The notes under the pieces are model-generated. The model was given only the letters and a program-made list of their open reading frames with translations. It made no database searches and was not told the DNA's origin. A DNA stretch of 64,000 nt, taken from positions 5,507,001 to 5,571,000 of the forward strand of contig NZ_VAWE01000001.1 of the NCBI RefSeq assembly GCF_005795905.1, read 5' to 3'. Position numbers and translations under genes: made by a program. Numbering within the stretch: position 1 is the stretch's first letter; every line of letters begins with the position of its first letter. Of this stretch, positions 16,142-24,643 are shown in pieces. This DNA is from Streptomyces marianii. Its GTDB lineage: Bacteria > Actinomycetota > Actinomycetes > Streptomycetales > Streptomycetaceae.

Positions 16142-18370
16142 ATGTCCAATCTGGCAGTGCTCGAAGGGGTCCTGGAGCGGATCACCTACGCCAACGAGGA
16201 GAACGGGTACACGGTCGCCCGGGTCGACACCGGGCGCGGCAGCTCCGACCTCCTCACGGTGGTCGGCTCGCTCCTCGGCGCGCAGCCGGGTGAATCGCTG
16301 CGGATGGAGGGCCGCTGGGGCTCCCACCCGCAGTACGGGAAGCAGTTCACCGTCGAGAACTACACCACCGTCCTGCCCGCCACCGTCCAGGGCATCCGGC
16401 GCTATCTCGGCTCCGGCCTCATCAAGGGCATCGGGCCTCGTATCGCCGAGCGCATCGTCGACCACTTCGGCGCCGGCACCCTCGACGTCATCGAGCAGGA
16501 GCCCGGCAGGCTCGTCGAGGTCCCCGGCCTCGGCCCCAAGCGCACGAAGATGATCGGTGCCGCCTGGGAGGAGCAGAAGGCCATCAAGGAAGTCATGGTC
16601 TTCCTCCAGGGAGTGGGCGTCTCCACGTCCATCGCCGTGCGGATCTACAAGAAGTACGGGGACGCGTCGATCTCCGTCGTCAAGAACCAGCCCTACCGGC
16701 TCGCGGCGGACGTCTGGGGCATCGGCTTCCTCACCGCCGACCGCATCGCCCAGGCGGTGGGCATACCCCACGACAGCCCCGACCGGGTCAAGGCGGGTCT
16801 GCAGTACGCCCTGTCCCAGTCCACGGACCAGGGGCACTGCTACCTCCCGGAGGAGAAGCTCATCGCCGATTCGGTGAAGCTCCTCCAGGTGGACACGGGA
16901 CTGGTGATCGACTGCCTCGCCGAGCTGGCGGCCGAGGAGGAAGGGGTCGTCCGGGAGCAGGTCCCCTCGCCCGAGGGCGGGGACCCGGTGACCGCGGTCT
17001 ACCTGGTGCCCTTCCACCGCGCCGAGCTGTCCCTCGCCGCCCAGCTGACCCGGCTGCTGCGCACGGACGAGGACCGTATGCCGGCCTTCCGGGACGTCGC
17101 CTGGGACAAGGCGCTGGCCTGGCTCGCCGGGCATACGGGCGCGGAGCTGGCGCCCGAGCAGGAGCAGGCGGTCCGGCTCGCCCTCACCCGGAAGGTGGCC
17201 GTCCTGACCGGCGGCCCCGGCTGCGGCAAGTCGTTCACGGTCCGCTCCATCGTCGAGCTCGCCCGGGCCAAGAAGGCCAAGGTGGTCCTCGCCGCGCCCA
17301 CGGGAAGGGCGGCCAAGCGGCTCGCAGAGCTGACCGGCGCCGAGGCGTCCACCGTGCACCGGCTCCTGGAGCTGAAGCCGGGCGGAGACGCGGCCTACGA
17401 CAGGGACCGGCCGCTGGACGCCGATCTCGTGGTGGTCGACGAGGCCTCCATGCTGGACCTGCTGCTGGCCAACAAGCTCGTGAAGGCCGTGGCGCCGGGC
17501 GCTCATCTGCTGCTGGTCGGCGATGTGGACCAGCTCCCGAGCGTCGGCGCCGGAGAGGTCCTCAGCGATCTGCTCGCGGACGGCAGTCCGGTCCCGTCCG
17601 TCCGGCTCACCCGCATTTTCCGGCAGGCGCAGCAGTCGGGCGTGGTCACCAACGCCCACCGGATCAACTCCGGAGCTCAGCCCCTGACCCAGGGGCTGAG
17701 CGACTTCTTCCTCTTCGTCGAGGACGACACCGAGGAGGCGGGCCGGCTCACCGTCGACGTCGCCGCCCGGCGGGTCCCCGCCCGCTTCGGGCTGGACCCG
17801 CGGCGCGATGTGCAGGTCTTGGCGCCGATGCACCGGGGTCCCGCCGGCGCGGGCACCCTGAACGGGCTCCTGCAGCAGGCGATCACCCCCGCCCGCCCCG
17901 ATGTGCCCGAGAAGCGGTTCGGCGGCCGGGTCTTCCGCGTCGGCGACAAGGTCACTCAGATTCGCAACAATTACGAGAAGGGGAAGAACGGAGTCTTCAA
18001 CGGCACGGTCGGCGTGGTGACCTCGCTCAATCCGGTCGATCAGCGGCTGACGGTGCTGACGGACGAGGACGAGGAGGTGCCGTACGACTTCGACGAGCTC
18101 GACGAGCTCGCCCACGCCTACGCCGTCACGATCCACCGCTCCCAGGGCAGCGAGTATCCGGCGGTGGTGGTTCCGGTCACCACGGGGGCCTGGATGATGC
18201 TCCAGCGAAACCTGCTCTACACGGCCGTCACGCGCGCGAGGAAGCTCGTCGTGCTCGTCGGCTCCCGCAAGGCCATAGGGCAGGCGGTCCGCACGGTCTC
18301 GGCAGGCAGGCGCTTTACCGCACTCGACCACAGGCTGACAGGTGGAGGGTTCGTGGGAAAGATCACCTAA
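16142..18370 (+). CDS. recD2: RecD2-type ATP-dependent DNA helicase (SF1B)
   Basis: 742 residues, standard for RecD2, the RecD homologue of bacteria lacking RecBC. The N-terminal region has an OB-like part and helix-hairpin-helix motifs (GSGLIKGIGPRIAERIVDHFG, VPGLGPKRTKMI). The helicase core starts near residue 330: Walker A GGPGCGKSFTV (about 356), Ia APTGRAAKRLAELTG, Walker B VVVDEASMLD, III LLLVGDVDQLPSVGAGEVL, IV RLTRIFRQAQQSG, V/VI VTIHRSQGSEYPAVVVP and LYTAVTRARKLVVLVG. It is a 5'-3' helicase for DNA repair and recombination in the cytoplasm. It is followed 169 bases later by the citrate synthase gene, separated by a palindrome. Confidence 0.93.
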   Translation: MSNLAVLEGVLERITYANEENGYTVARVDTGRGSSDLLTVVGSLLGAQPGESLRMEGRWGSHPQYGKQFTVENYTTVLPATVQGIRRYLGSGLIKGIGPRIAERIVDHFGAGTLDVIEQEPGRLVEVPGLGPKRTKMIGAAWEEQKAIKEVMVFLQGVGVSTSIAVRIYKKYGDASISVVKNQPYRLAADVWGIGFLTADRIAQAVGIPHDSPDRVKAGLQYALSQSTDQGHCYLPEEKLIADSVKLLQVDTGLVIDCLAELAAEEEGVVREQVPSPEGGDPVTAVYLVPFHRAELSLAAQLTRLLRTDEDRMPAFRDVAWDKALAWLAGHTGAELAPEQEQAVRLALTRKVAVLTGGPGCGKSFTVRSIVELARAKKAKVVLAAPTGRAAKRLAELTGAEASTVHRLLELKPGGDAAYDRDRPLDADLVVVDEASMLDLLLANKLVKAVAPGAHLLLVGDVDQLPSVGAGEVLSDLLADGSPVPSVRLTRIFRQAQQSGVVTNAHRINSGAQPLTQGLSDFFLFVEDDTEEAGRLTVDVAARRVPARFGLDPRRDVQVLAPMHRGPAGAGTLNGLLQQAITPARPDVPEKRFGGRVFRVGDKVTQIRNNYEKGKNGVFNGTVGVVTSLNPVDQRLTVLTDEDEEVPYDFDELDELAHAYAVTIHRSQGSEYPAVVVPVTTGAWMMLQRNLLYTAVTRARKLVVLVGSRKAIGQAVRTVSAGRRFTALDHRLTGGGFVGKIT

Positions 18371-18413
18371 CACTTCCGGAACCGGGGCGAAGGGGGCAGG
18401 ATGAGCGGGCTGG

Positions 18414-18430
18414 GCGGCACTCAGTGCCGC
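18414..18430. terminator. Short perfect palindrome between recD2 and citrate synthase gene
   Basis: GCGGCACT-C-AGTGCCGC, an 8-bp perfect inverted repeat around one base, 44 bases after the recD2 stop. It may be a weak terminator or an operator upstream of the citrate synthase gene. Confidence 0.45.
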
Positions 18431-18538
18431 TGAACGGCCGAATGGTCGACCCCGAGTGCACTCTCCTCAGCCAAATGGGGGATGGTAGAGACAGTCAGGG
18501 CACCTCGAAGAAGAGGCACTACGTCGGTGAGGGATGAC

Positions 18539-19828
18539 GTGAGCGACAACTCTGTAGTACTGCGGTACGCGGACGGTGAATACACCTACCCGGTGGTCGA
18601 GAGCACCGTCGGCGACAAGGGCTTCGACATCGGGAAGCTCCGGGCGCAGACCGGTCTGGTGACCCTGGACAGCGGTTACGGCAACACGGCCGCCTATAAG
18701 TCCGCGGTGACCTACCTCGACGGCGAGCAGGGCATCCTGCGCTACCGCGGCTACCCGATCGAGCAGCTGGCCGAGCGCTCCAGCTTCCTCGAGGTGGCCT
18801 ACCTGCTGATCAACGGTGAGCTGCCGACCGTCGACCAGCTGGCGGCGTTCCGGGGCGAGATCACCCAGCACACGCTGCTGCACGAGGACGTCAAGCGGTT
18901 CTTCGACGGTTTCCCGCGCGACGCTCACCCGATGGCCATGCTCTCGTCAGTGGTCAGCGCGCTGTCGACCTTCTACCAGGACAGCCACAACCCGTTCGAC
19001 GAGAAGCAGCGCCACCTCTCCACCATCCGACTGCTGGCCAAGCTCCCGACGATCGCCGCCTACGCGTACAAGAAGTCGATCGGCCACCCGTTCGTCTACC
19101 CGCGCAACGATCTCGGCTACGTCGAGAACTTCCTGCGGATGACCTTCTCGGTCCCGGCGCAGGAGTACGAGCCGGACCCGGTCGTCGTGGCCGCGCTCGA
19201 CAAGCTGCTCATCCTGCACGCGGACCACGAGCAGAACTGCTCGACGTCCACCGTGCGCCTGGTGGGTTCCTCGCAGGCGAACATGTTCGCCTCCATCTCC
19301 GCCGGCATCTCCGCCCTGTGGGGCCCGCTGCACGGTGGTGCCAACCAGTCCGTGCTGGAGATGCTGGAGGGCATCGCGGCCGCCGGCGCCGACGTCGACA
19401 CCTTCATCCGCAAGGTGAAGAACAAGGAGGACGGCGTCCGCCTGATGGGCTTCGGCCACCGGGTCTACAAGAACTTCGACCCCCGCGCCAAGATCATCAA
19501 GGCTGCCGCCCACGATGTGCTCTCCGCCCTGGGCAAGTCCGACGAGCTGTTGGACATCGCCCTGAAGCTGGAGGAGCACGCGCTGTCCGACGACTACTTC
19601 GTCGAGCGCAAGCTGTACCCGAACGTGGACTTCTACACCGGTCTGATCTACCGGGCCATGGGCTTCCCGACCGAGATGTTCACCGTGCTCTTCGCCCTCG
19701 GTCGCCTCCCGGGCTGGATCGCCCAGTGGCACGAGATGATCAAGGAGCCGGGTTCCCGTATCGGTCGCCCGCGCCAGATCTACACCGGCGAGGTCCTGCG
19801 CGACTTCGTCCCGGTCGAGGCTCGCTGA
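18539..19828 (+). CDS. gltA: Citrate synthase (type II, hexameric class)
   Basis: 429 residues from GTG 18539, where GAGGGAT precedes and the protein begins SDNSVVLRYADGEYTYPVVEST, the usual start of actinobacterial citrate synthases; an upstream in-frame start at 18482 lacks an RBS. Active-site regions are intact: GPLHGGANQSVLEML (His), LMGFGHRVYKNFDPRA (His, Arg), NVDFYTGLIYRAMGFP (Asp). It condenses oxaloacetate and acetyl-CoA to citrate, the entry step of the TCA cycle, in the cytoplasm. It is monocistronic, closed by a strong terminator 55 bases downstream. An alternative (methylcitrate synthase) is less likely because no prp genes are near. Confidence 0.95.
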   Translation: MSDNSVVLRYADGEYTYPVVESTVGDKGFDIGKLRAQTGLVTLDSGYGNTAAYKSAVTYLDGEQGILRYRGYPIEQLAERSSFLEVAYLLINGELPTVDQLAAFRGEITQHTLLHEDVKRFFDGFPRDAHPMAMLSSVVSALSTFYQDSHNPFDEKQRHLSTIRLLAKLPTIAAYAYKKSIGHPFVYPRNDLGYVENFLRMTFSVPAQEYEPDPVVVAALDKLLILHADHEQNCSTSTVRLVGSSQANMFASISAGISALWGPLHGGANQSVLEMLEGIAAAGADVDTFIRKVKNKEDGVRLMGFGHRVYKNFDPRAKIIKAAAHDVLSALGKSDELLDIALKLEEHALSDDYFVERKLYPNVDFYTGLIYRAMGFPTEMFTVLFALGRLPGWIAQWHEMIKEPGSRIGRPRQIYTGEVLRDFVPVEAR

Positions 19829-19882
19829 GGCCTGCTCGGCAGTTCCCGTCGCGCCCCGGTGCGGCGGAGTCCTGTACGCAGA

Positions 19883-19931
19883 GAAGCGCCCCGCTGCCGA
19901 TCCCCCCACGGGTCGGCAAGCGGGGCGCTTC
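19883..19931 (+). terminator. Terminator of the citrate synthase gene
   Basis: GAAGCGCCCCGC (19883-19894) pairs with GCGGGGCGCTTC (19920-19931), continued by TGCCGA/TCGGCA around a TCCCCCCACGGG loop. This gives an 18-bp near-perfect stem 55 bases after the stop. Confidence 0.88.
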
Positions 19932-19975
19932 CCATATCCCCGGTGCGGATTCCCCCCACGGGATCCGGCCGGGCG

Positions 19976-19994
19976 TCTGCTGGTGTCCAGCAGA
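19976..19994. terminator. Second perfect hairpin downstream of the citrate synthase gene
   Basis: TCTGCTGG-TGT-CCAGCAGA, an 8-bp perfect stem with a three-base loop, 45 bases after the main terminator. It is probably a back-up terminator or a stable RNA hairpin. Confidence 0.55.
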
Positions 19995-20451
19995 AGCTCT
20001 TCGCGACGCGGTCTGCCGGGGTACGTATCTACGGGAGGGCCGCTCAAAGCTCCCCGGTCGTACGTGCCCCGGCCAACGCTTGCCTGGGACGTCCCCCAAG
20101 ACATCCCATGAGCGTCCCCCAAGACGCTCTGGCATCGCCCACTTAGACTCGCGAAGAGCCCGAATGGTTACCCACAAATATCTGTGATCTGGGTCTCTTT
20201 GTGAAGGTCCTGTGTACCACGTGAAGGATCGCAGATGCAGCCTCCCGCTGACCACGGAAACGGATGAGTAGGTCCTGGTAATTCCCGAGGCTGCGGGATT
20301 CGGCGGGCCCGGGACGGCGGACGCCGCGTCGACGAGTGCCCGGAACGGCCCGCGAGGGCGGGCCGGGCCTGGCGGGGCTCCCGCAGGGTCGAGGGGGCGG
20401 GTGCGTGGCCGATTGGGGGCCAGGGGCCGTTTCGACGGGGCCTGGGAGCGG
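19995..20451. other. Intergenic region without recognisable gene
   Basis: No gene is supported. It holds a direct repeat of GTCCCCCAAGAC (20091-20102 and 20114-20125) and an unusually AT-rich stretch near 20160-20225 (GTTACCCACAAATATCTGTG) that could contain a promoter, but no plausible start or product follows it on either strand. Confidence 0.55.
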
Positions 20452-20485
20452 CGAAGCCGCCCCGGGTGGAGCCGGGGCGGCTTCG
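20452..20485 (-). terminator. Strong hairpin terminator downstream of the copper chaperone gene
   Basis: CGAAGCCGCCCCGG (20452-20465) pairs perfectly with CCGGGGCGGCTTCG (20472-20485), a 14-bp stem with a six-base loop. It lies 80 bases beyond the stop of the minus-strand chaperone gene. Confidence 0.85.
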
Positions 20486-20564
20486 GGCTGTGGTCGACGT
20501 TTCCCGGCGGAGCCGGTGCCGGTCGGGAGGGATGGTGGTGTGCGGCCGGGGCGTGCGGGGGAGG

Positions 20565-20876
20565 TCAGGCCTTGCCGGCGAGCTCGTAGCCCGCCTCGTC
20601 GACCGCCGCGCGTACGGCCGCCTCCTCGAGCGGAGCGGCCGAGACCACGGTGACCTGTCCGGTCGCGGCGACGGCCTTGACGGACGTGACGCCGGCGATC
20701 GTGGAGATCTCCTCGGACACGGCGCCCTCGCAGTGGCCGCACGTCATGCCCTTCACCAGGTAGACCGAGGTCGTGCCGCTCGGCTCGGCGCCCGCCGCAC
20801 CGCCGTGGCGGGAACCGGTGGGCGAGCAGCAGGAGCCGGTGGCCTCGATGGTGCCGGTGGTCGTCTCGGCGGTCAT
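20565..20876 (-). CDS. copZ: Copper chaperone CopZ-like, heavy-metal-associated domain
   Basis: 103 residues. The C-terminal 70 residues form one HMA domain: VYLVKGMTCGHCEGAVSEEIS with the CxxC copper site, then SVKAVAATGQVTVV and AVDEAGYELAGKA. The N-terminal 35 residues are Ser/Thr/Gly-rich with an extra CC pair (GSCCSPTG) and a His, possible auxiliary metal ligands. It would carry Cu(I) to a P-type ATPase or to CsoR in the cytoplasm. No copA gene is adjacent in the window. A CsoR-type operator lies 110 bases upstream of the start, so copper induction is expected. A strong terminator follows. Confidence 0.9.
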   Translation of the reverse strand: MTAETTTGTIEATGSCCSPTGSRHGGAAGAEPSGTTSVYLVKGMTCGHCEGAVSEEISTIAGVTSVKAVAATGQVTVVSAAPLEEAAVRAAVDEAGYELAGKA

Positions 20877-20985
20877 GGCGTTCTCCTCTGTACGGGTGTG
20901 TTGCTTCGCGATCGCTTCGTCCGGCGAAGGCGTGGTGCGTCCGGGGTCCTGGGAGCGCTGGACTCTCCGACGCTCGCCCCCACTC

Positions 20986-21003
20986 TATACCCCTAGGGGG
21001 TAT
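20986..21003. promoter_or_regulatory. CsoR-type copper operator
   Basis: TATACCCCTAGGGGGTAT closely fits the CsoR consensus (a palindrome of the ATACCCCC-TAGGGGGTAT type). It is upstream of the copper chaperone gene on the minus strand and ends at the ATG of the truncated MMPL gene on the plus strand. Confidence 0.82.
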
Positions 21004-22273
21004 GAACGCGAGTGTCCTCCGGTTGTGGGGCGGCGCAACGGGCTCGGCGGCAGACGCCGACGGGGTGCGCTGGGCTCGGCTGGTGCGCTTGGTGATGCGT
21101 CGGGCCCCCGTCTTCGCCGTGGCCACCACCGCCGGGCTGGTGCTGCTCGGACTGCCCTTCCTGGGAGTGCGGTTCGGGCCGGCGGACGACCGCCAGCTTC
21201 CGTCCGGCGCGGAGTCGCACGTCGTGCAGCAGCACATCCGGGACGGATTCCCCGGAAGCCCGGGCGGTGGCCTCGACGTCTTCGTCGAGGGCGCTGCCAC
21301 CCCCGCGGAGTACGCCGGGTACCGCGAGCGCGTCGAGGCCCTCCCGGGGGTACTGCGTGTCGACGGACCGCTGGTCTCCGGTGAGCATGCGGTGTTCACG
21401 GTGCTGCCCGAGGAAGAGGCCGTCGGTGAGGAGTCACAGCAGCTGGTCCGCGACCTCCGTGCGGAGCCTGCCCCGTTCGAGACGTCCGTGACCGGTGCGG
21501 CGGCGATGCTGGTCGACTCCAAGGACGCGATCGGTGAGCGGCTGCCGTGGGCCGCGGCGATCATCGTCGTCGTCACCCTCCTGCTCGTCTTCCTGCTCAC
21601 CGGAAGCGTGCTGATCCCACTTCAGGCCGTGGTGCTCAACGGCCTCAGTTTCACAGCGATGTTCGGGGCCGTGGTCTGGGTCTTCCAGGAGGGGCATCTC
21701 TCCGGCCCGATCTCCTTCACCGCCACGGGCGCGATCGAGACGACGCTTCCCGTGCTCATGTTCTGCGTCGCCTTCGGTCTCTCCATGGACTACGGCGTGT
21801 TCCTGCTGTCGCGTATCAAGGAGGAGTACGACCGCACCGGCGACCATGAGCACGCCGTGGCCTTCGGGCTGCGCCGCACCGGCGGGCTGATCACCGCGGC
21901 GGCCGTGATCCTCGCGGTCGTGATGGTCGCGATCGGCACCTCGCGGGTGAGCAACACCAAGATGCTCGGCCTCGGTATCGCCCTCGCCGTGCTCATGGAC
22001 GCCATGGTGGTGCGCAGCCTGCTGGTTCCCTCGGTGATGAAGCTGACGGGCAGGGCCACCTGGTGGGCTCCGGCTCCGTTGCGGGCGCTCCATGCGAGGT
22101 TCGGCCTCAGCGAGGGCGGGATATCCGGGCCCGCCCCGGCGGAATCCGTCGCGCAGGAGCGCGACGCCGAGGAACGGGGCGGGCTCTCCCCGGCTGGCGC
22201 GGGCGGAATCGCGGACGGGGGGGACGGCCGAAACGACGACCGTGACCGCGGCAACGTCCCCGTGGGCGGTTAG
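21002..22273 (+). CDS. MMPL/RND-family transporter, C-terminal half only (5'-truncated)
   Basis: 423 residues that align only with the second half of actinobacterial MMPL transporters (normally over 700). They have the TM helix FAVATTAGLVLLGLPFLG, an extracytoplasmic loop (ADDRQLPSGAESHVVQQHI), then a five-helix block with SFTATGAIETTLPVLMFCVAFGLSMDYGVFLLSRIKEEYD and the conserved Asp-Tyr pair. The first helices and loop (about 300 residues) are missing. The apparent ATG overlaps the CsoR operator and has no RBS, so translation would need a leaderless transcript. The tail after TGRATWWAP is normal. It is probably a non-functional remnant created by a deletion joining it to the copper locus. 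Confidence 0.65.
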   Translation: MNASVLRLWGGATGSAADADGVRWARLVRLVMRRAPVFAVATTAGLVLLGLPFLGVRFGPADDRQLPSGAESHVVQQHIRDGFPGSPGGGLDVFVEGAATPAEYAGYRERVEALPGVLRVDGPLVSGEHAVFTVLPEEEAVGEESQQLVRDLRAEPAPFETSVTGAAAMLVDSKDAIGERLPWAAAIIVVVTLLLVFLLTGSVLIPLQAVVLNGLSFTAMFGAVVWVFQEGHLSGPISFTATGAIETTLPVLMFCVAFGLSMDYGVFLLSRIKEEYDRTGDHEHAVAFGLRRTGGLITAAAVILAVVMVAIGTSRVSNTKMLGLGIALAVLMDAMVVRSLLVPSVMKLTGRATWWAPAPLRALHARFGLSEGGISGPAPAESVAQERDAEERGGLSPAGAGGIADGGDGRNDDRDRGNVPVGG

Positions 22274-22348
22274 GTTCGGGCCGGGTCCGGTGGCCGTGCC
22301 TGCGGGGCGGGAGCGGGTGGCGCACGAGCCGACGGGACGGCGCTGGGC

Positions 22349-22478
22349 ATGGTCCGCTCGGGGGCGCTGCGACCGGATCTGCTGGTGACCTCGGTGATCC
22401 CGCTCGACGCCGCCCCCGCTGCCCTGTAGGCCATGGACAGGACCCCGGGGGCGCGGGGTGGCGATCGTCGAGCTGGGG
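22349..22478 (+). pseudogene. C-terminal remnant of a zinc-type alcohol dehydrogenase
   Basis: The plus-strand translation MVRSGALRPDLLVTSVIPLD followed by AAPAAL resembles the end of medium-chain alcohol dehydrogenases. It is interrupted by TAG at 22427-22429. The continuation AMDRTPGARG then shifts frame to GVAIVELG, the family's terminal strand. The N-terminal catalytic and Rossmann domains are absent. An in-frame stop plus a frameshift within 130 bases marks it as a relic. Confidence 0.5.
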
Positions 22479-22502
22479 CGGGCCGCCTGGTCCCCTGCCG
22501 GC

Positions 22503-23090
22503 TCAGTCCTCGGGCCGGCCCCGGTGGACGGCCCACTCGCGGGCGAGGACCGACATGTTCGTGGCGTCGACCCAGCCGTCCTCGTGGCGCAGGACCTCGC
22601 GTTCGGTGCCCTCGGCGATGAAGCCCGCCTTCTCGTAGGCCCGGCGGGCCCGGGGATTGAAGTCGTAGACGCTCAGGGAGATCCGGTTCAGCCCGAGCCG
22701 CTCGAAGCCGTAGCCGGTGATGAGCCGGACGGCCTCCGTGCCCAGGCCGCGGTCACGGCCGCGAGGGCCGATCAGGATGCGGAAGTTGCAGCTGCGGTTC
22801 CGCTCGTCCCAGTTGTTCAGGACGGCCTCGCCGACGAGCTCACCCGAGGCACGGTCGACCACGCCGACGTCGAGACGGTCGGGCTGATCACCGCGGGTGG
22901 CGTACCAGGAGCGCAGCTGCTCGTCAGGGAAAGGCGGGGCACCGGCGGAGCCGGTGAGGAGAAGCACCTCCGTATCGCGCAGGATCGCCGCCATCGTGGG
23001 GGCGTCCTCCTCGGAGAAGGGGCGCAGGACCACCTTCGCTCCGGTGAGGATCGGCTTGACGGAGAAGTCCGCCAGTCGTTGCTCGGTCAC
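22503..23090 (-). CDS. GNAT N-acetyltransferase (RimJ/RimL type)
   Basis: 195 residues from GTG 23090; a TTG 12 codons upstream is possible, and no good RBS marks either. The fold pattern is complete: KVVLRPFSEEDAPTMAAILRD, GVVDRASGELVGEAVLNNWDE, ILIGPRGRDRGLGTEAVRLITGYGF (acetyl-CoA loop), NRISLSVYDFNPRARRAYEKAGF. This group acetylates N termini, ribosomal proteins or small amines; the substrate cannot be told from sequence. It sits between the alcohol dehydrogenase relic and a small HTH gene, with no operon evidence. Confidence 0.85.
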   Translation of the reverse strand: MTEQRLADFSVKPILTGAKVVLRPFSEEDAPTMAAILRDTEVLLLTGSAGAPPFPDEQLRSWYATRGDQPDRLDVGVVDRASGELVGEAVLNNWDERNRSCNFRILIGPRGRDRGLGTEAVRLITGYGFERLGLNRISLSVYDFNPRARRAYEKAGFIAEGTEREVLRHEDGWVDATNMSVLAREWAVHRGRPED

Positions 23091-23174
23091 CGGAGGATTG
23101 TCGGAAGGGAGCGGTGCGAGGGGCAAACCATTTGCCCGTAGGGCCCCGCACCCGGGGATGCGGGGCTGGGCGTT

Positions 23175-23372
23175 TCAGCTCCTGCGCCCCCTGTTGCCGG
23201 GGCGGTTGGCCACCCAGACGCGGATGGTGTCGGCGTACCAGTAGGGCTTGCCCGACTCCACGTGGTCCGGTGGGGGCAGGAGGCCGTGCTTGCGGTACGA
23301 ACGGACCGTGTCCGGCTGCACCTTGATGTGTGCGGCGATGTCCCTGTAGGACCAGAGTCTTCTGTCCGTCAT
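23175..23372 (-). CDS. Small helix-turn-helix protein (MerR/excisionase-like)
   Basis: 65 residues from ATG 23372, preceded by GGGAGGT about eight bases upstream. YRDIAAHIKVQPDTVRSYRKHGLLPPPD is a winged HTH of MerR/AlpA/excisionase type, with a short basic end (RPGNRGRRS). There is no effector domain. Such small proteins occur as chromosomal regulators as well as recombination directionality factors. No integrase or att site is seen nearby, so a regulator is more likely. The operator and targets are unknown. Confidence 0.8.
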   Translation of the reverse strand: MTDRRLWSYRDIAAHIKVQPDTVRSYRKHGLLPPPDHVESGKPYWYADTIRVWVANRPGNRGRRS

Positions 23373-23601
23373 CTGTTGCACCTCCCTGTATGCGCCGCAA
23401 CGGCGGCCGGGGGAGCCGTCAGGGGAGCTGCGGCGCGGGCGCTGGCGATCACTCAGCCTGTGCCCGTTGAACGACGCAGAGTGACGGCAGGGGAGGGTCT
23501 GTCGAGGTTCTGTGACGCAAGGCCCGCGTAACGGAGACATGTGTGACGAAAGGGCGACTGTTGTGACATGACGGAGGTGAAGAGTTGGAGGAGGCGGGGT
23601 T

Positions 23602-24513
23602 TCAGGCGCCGCAGGAGCGGAGGAAGCGTCGGGTGCGTTCGGCGATCGGGTACGGCTTCTCCGGCGGGCAGGGGTACATGTCCTGCTCGACGATGGCGAA
23701 GAGCTCGGCGTCGAGCCGCTGGGCCGCGGCCAGTACCGGCCCCAGCGCGGGCACTCCGGCCGGCGGTTCGCACATCACTCCCCGCGCCACCGCGGGGCCG
23801 AACGGCACCTCGTTCGCGACCACTTCGGCGAGGATCTCCGGGTCCACCTGCTTGAGGTGGAGGTAGCCGATCCGCTCGCCGTAGGTCTCGATGAGCTTGA
23901 CGCTGTCGCCGCCGCAGTAGGCGTAGTGGCCGGTGTCCAGGCAGAGCGAGACCAGGTCGGAGTCGGTCGCGTCGAGGAAGCGGCTGACGTTCTCCTCGCT
24001 GTCGATGTGGGTGTCCGCGTGGGGATGGACCACGATCCTCAGGCCGAAGCGGTCTCCGACCTCCTGCCCCAGGCGCTCGGTCTGGGTGGTGAGGTAGCGC
24101 CATTGCTCGGGCGTGAGGGCCCGGTCCTCCAGTACCTCGCCGGTTCTGTCGTCGCGCCAGAAGGACGGGATGACGACCAGGTGGTCCGCGCCCATCGCGC
24201 GGGTGAGGGCGGCGATGCCGGCTACATGGGCCCAGGTCTTCTCCCAGACGGCCGGGCCGTGGTGCAGTCCGGTGAAGACGGTGCCGGCCGAGACCTTCAG
24301 TCCACGGGACGAGGTCTCCTCGATGAGGCGTGCGGGGTCAGTGGGGAGGTAGCCGTAGGGGCCGAGCTCGATCCATTCGTAGCCGGCCTGTGCCACTTCG
24401 TCGAGGAAGCGCTGCCAGGGGACTTGACGGGGATCGTCCGGGAACCACACGCCCCAGGAGTCAGGGGCCGACCCGATCCGGATGCGGTTGAACGAGGCTG
24501 CGGAGGAGGTCAT
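23602..24513 (-). CDS. IolE-like sugar phosphate isomerase/epimerase (probable inosose dehydratase)
   Basis: 303 residues in an AP-endonuclease-2-like TIM barrel: GSAPDSWGVWFPDDPRQVPW near the N terminus (typical of IolE/inosose dehydratase), GYEWIELGPYGYLP, HPHADTHIDSEENV and CLDTGHYAYCGGDSV with metal-binding His/Asp/Glu, and YLHLKQVDPE. IolE dehydrates scyllo-inosose to trihydroxycyclohexane-1,2-dione, the substrate of IolD. The gene diverges from the iolC-aldolase-iolB-iolD-iolA operon across 130 bases, which supports the inositol role. An epimerase acting on inosose isomers is an alternative. Confidence 0.82.
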   Translation of the reverse strand: MTSSAASFNRIRIGSAPDSWGVWFPDDPRQVPWQRFLDEVAQAGYEWIELGPYGYLPTDPARLIEETSSRGLKVSAGTVFTGLHHGPAVWEKTWAHVAGIAALTRAMGADHLVVIPSFWRDDRTGEVLEDRALTPEQWRYLTTQTERLGQEVGDRFGLRIVVHPHADTHIDSEENVSRFLDATDSDLVSLCLDTGHYAYCGGDSVKLIETYGERIGYLHLKQVDPEILAEVVANEVPFGPAVARGVMCEPPAGVPALGPVLAAAQRLDAELFAIVEQDMYPCPPEKPYPIAERTRRFLRSCGA

Positions 24514-24578
24514 GGCGGCCAGCTTTCCGGCCGCCGGAGAAAGGTGTCAAGCTTTCGTCCGAATGTAAGGACAAAATA

Positions 24579-24608
24579 TTGACAGTGCTCAGGGACGGGG
24601 GCTAGACC
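24579..24608 (+). promoter_or_regulatory. Predicted sigma-70-type promoter of the iol operon
   Basis: TTGACA (24579-24584) and TAGACC (24603-24608) are separated by 18 bases, 35 bases before the iolC start. Just upstream is GTCCGAATGTAAGGAC (24557-24572), an imperfect GTCC/GGAC inverted repeat placed between the divergent genes and a candidate regulator site. Confidence 0.55.
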
Positions 24609-24643
24609 AGGGGTCAGCCGGGCGTGGAACCGAAGGGACACGT

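Noticed and set aside
15848..18373. Long minus-strand frame antisense to recD2
   Set aside because: Shadow of the helicase gene; only its last 100 codons (15545-15847) look protein-like and are reported separately.
23175..23372. Excisionase of an integrated element
   Set aside because: The HTH type fits, but no integrase, att repeat or tRNA target is near; the only tRNA is 23 kb away and has no adjacent integrase.
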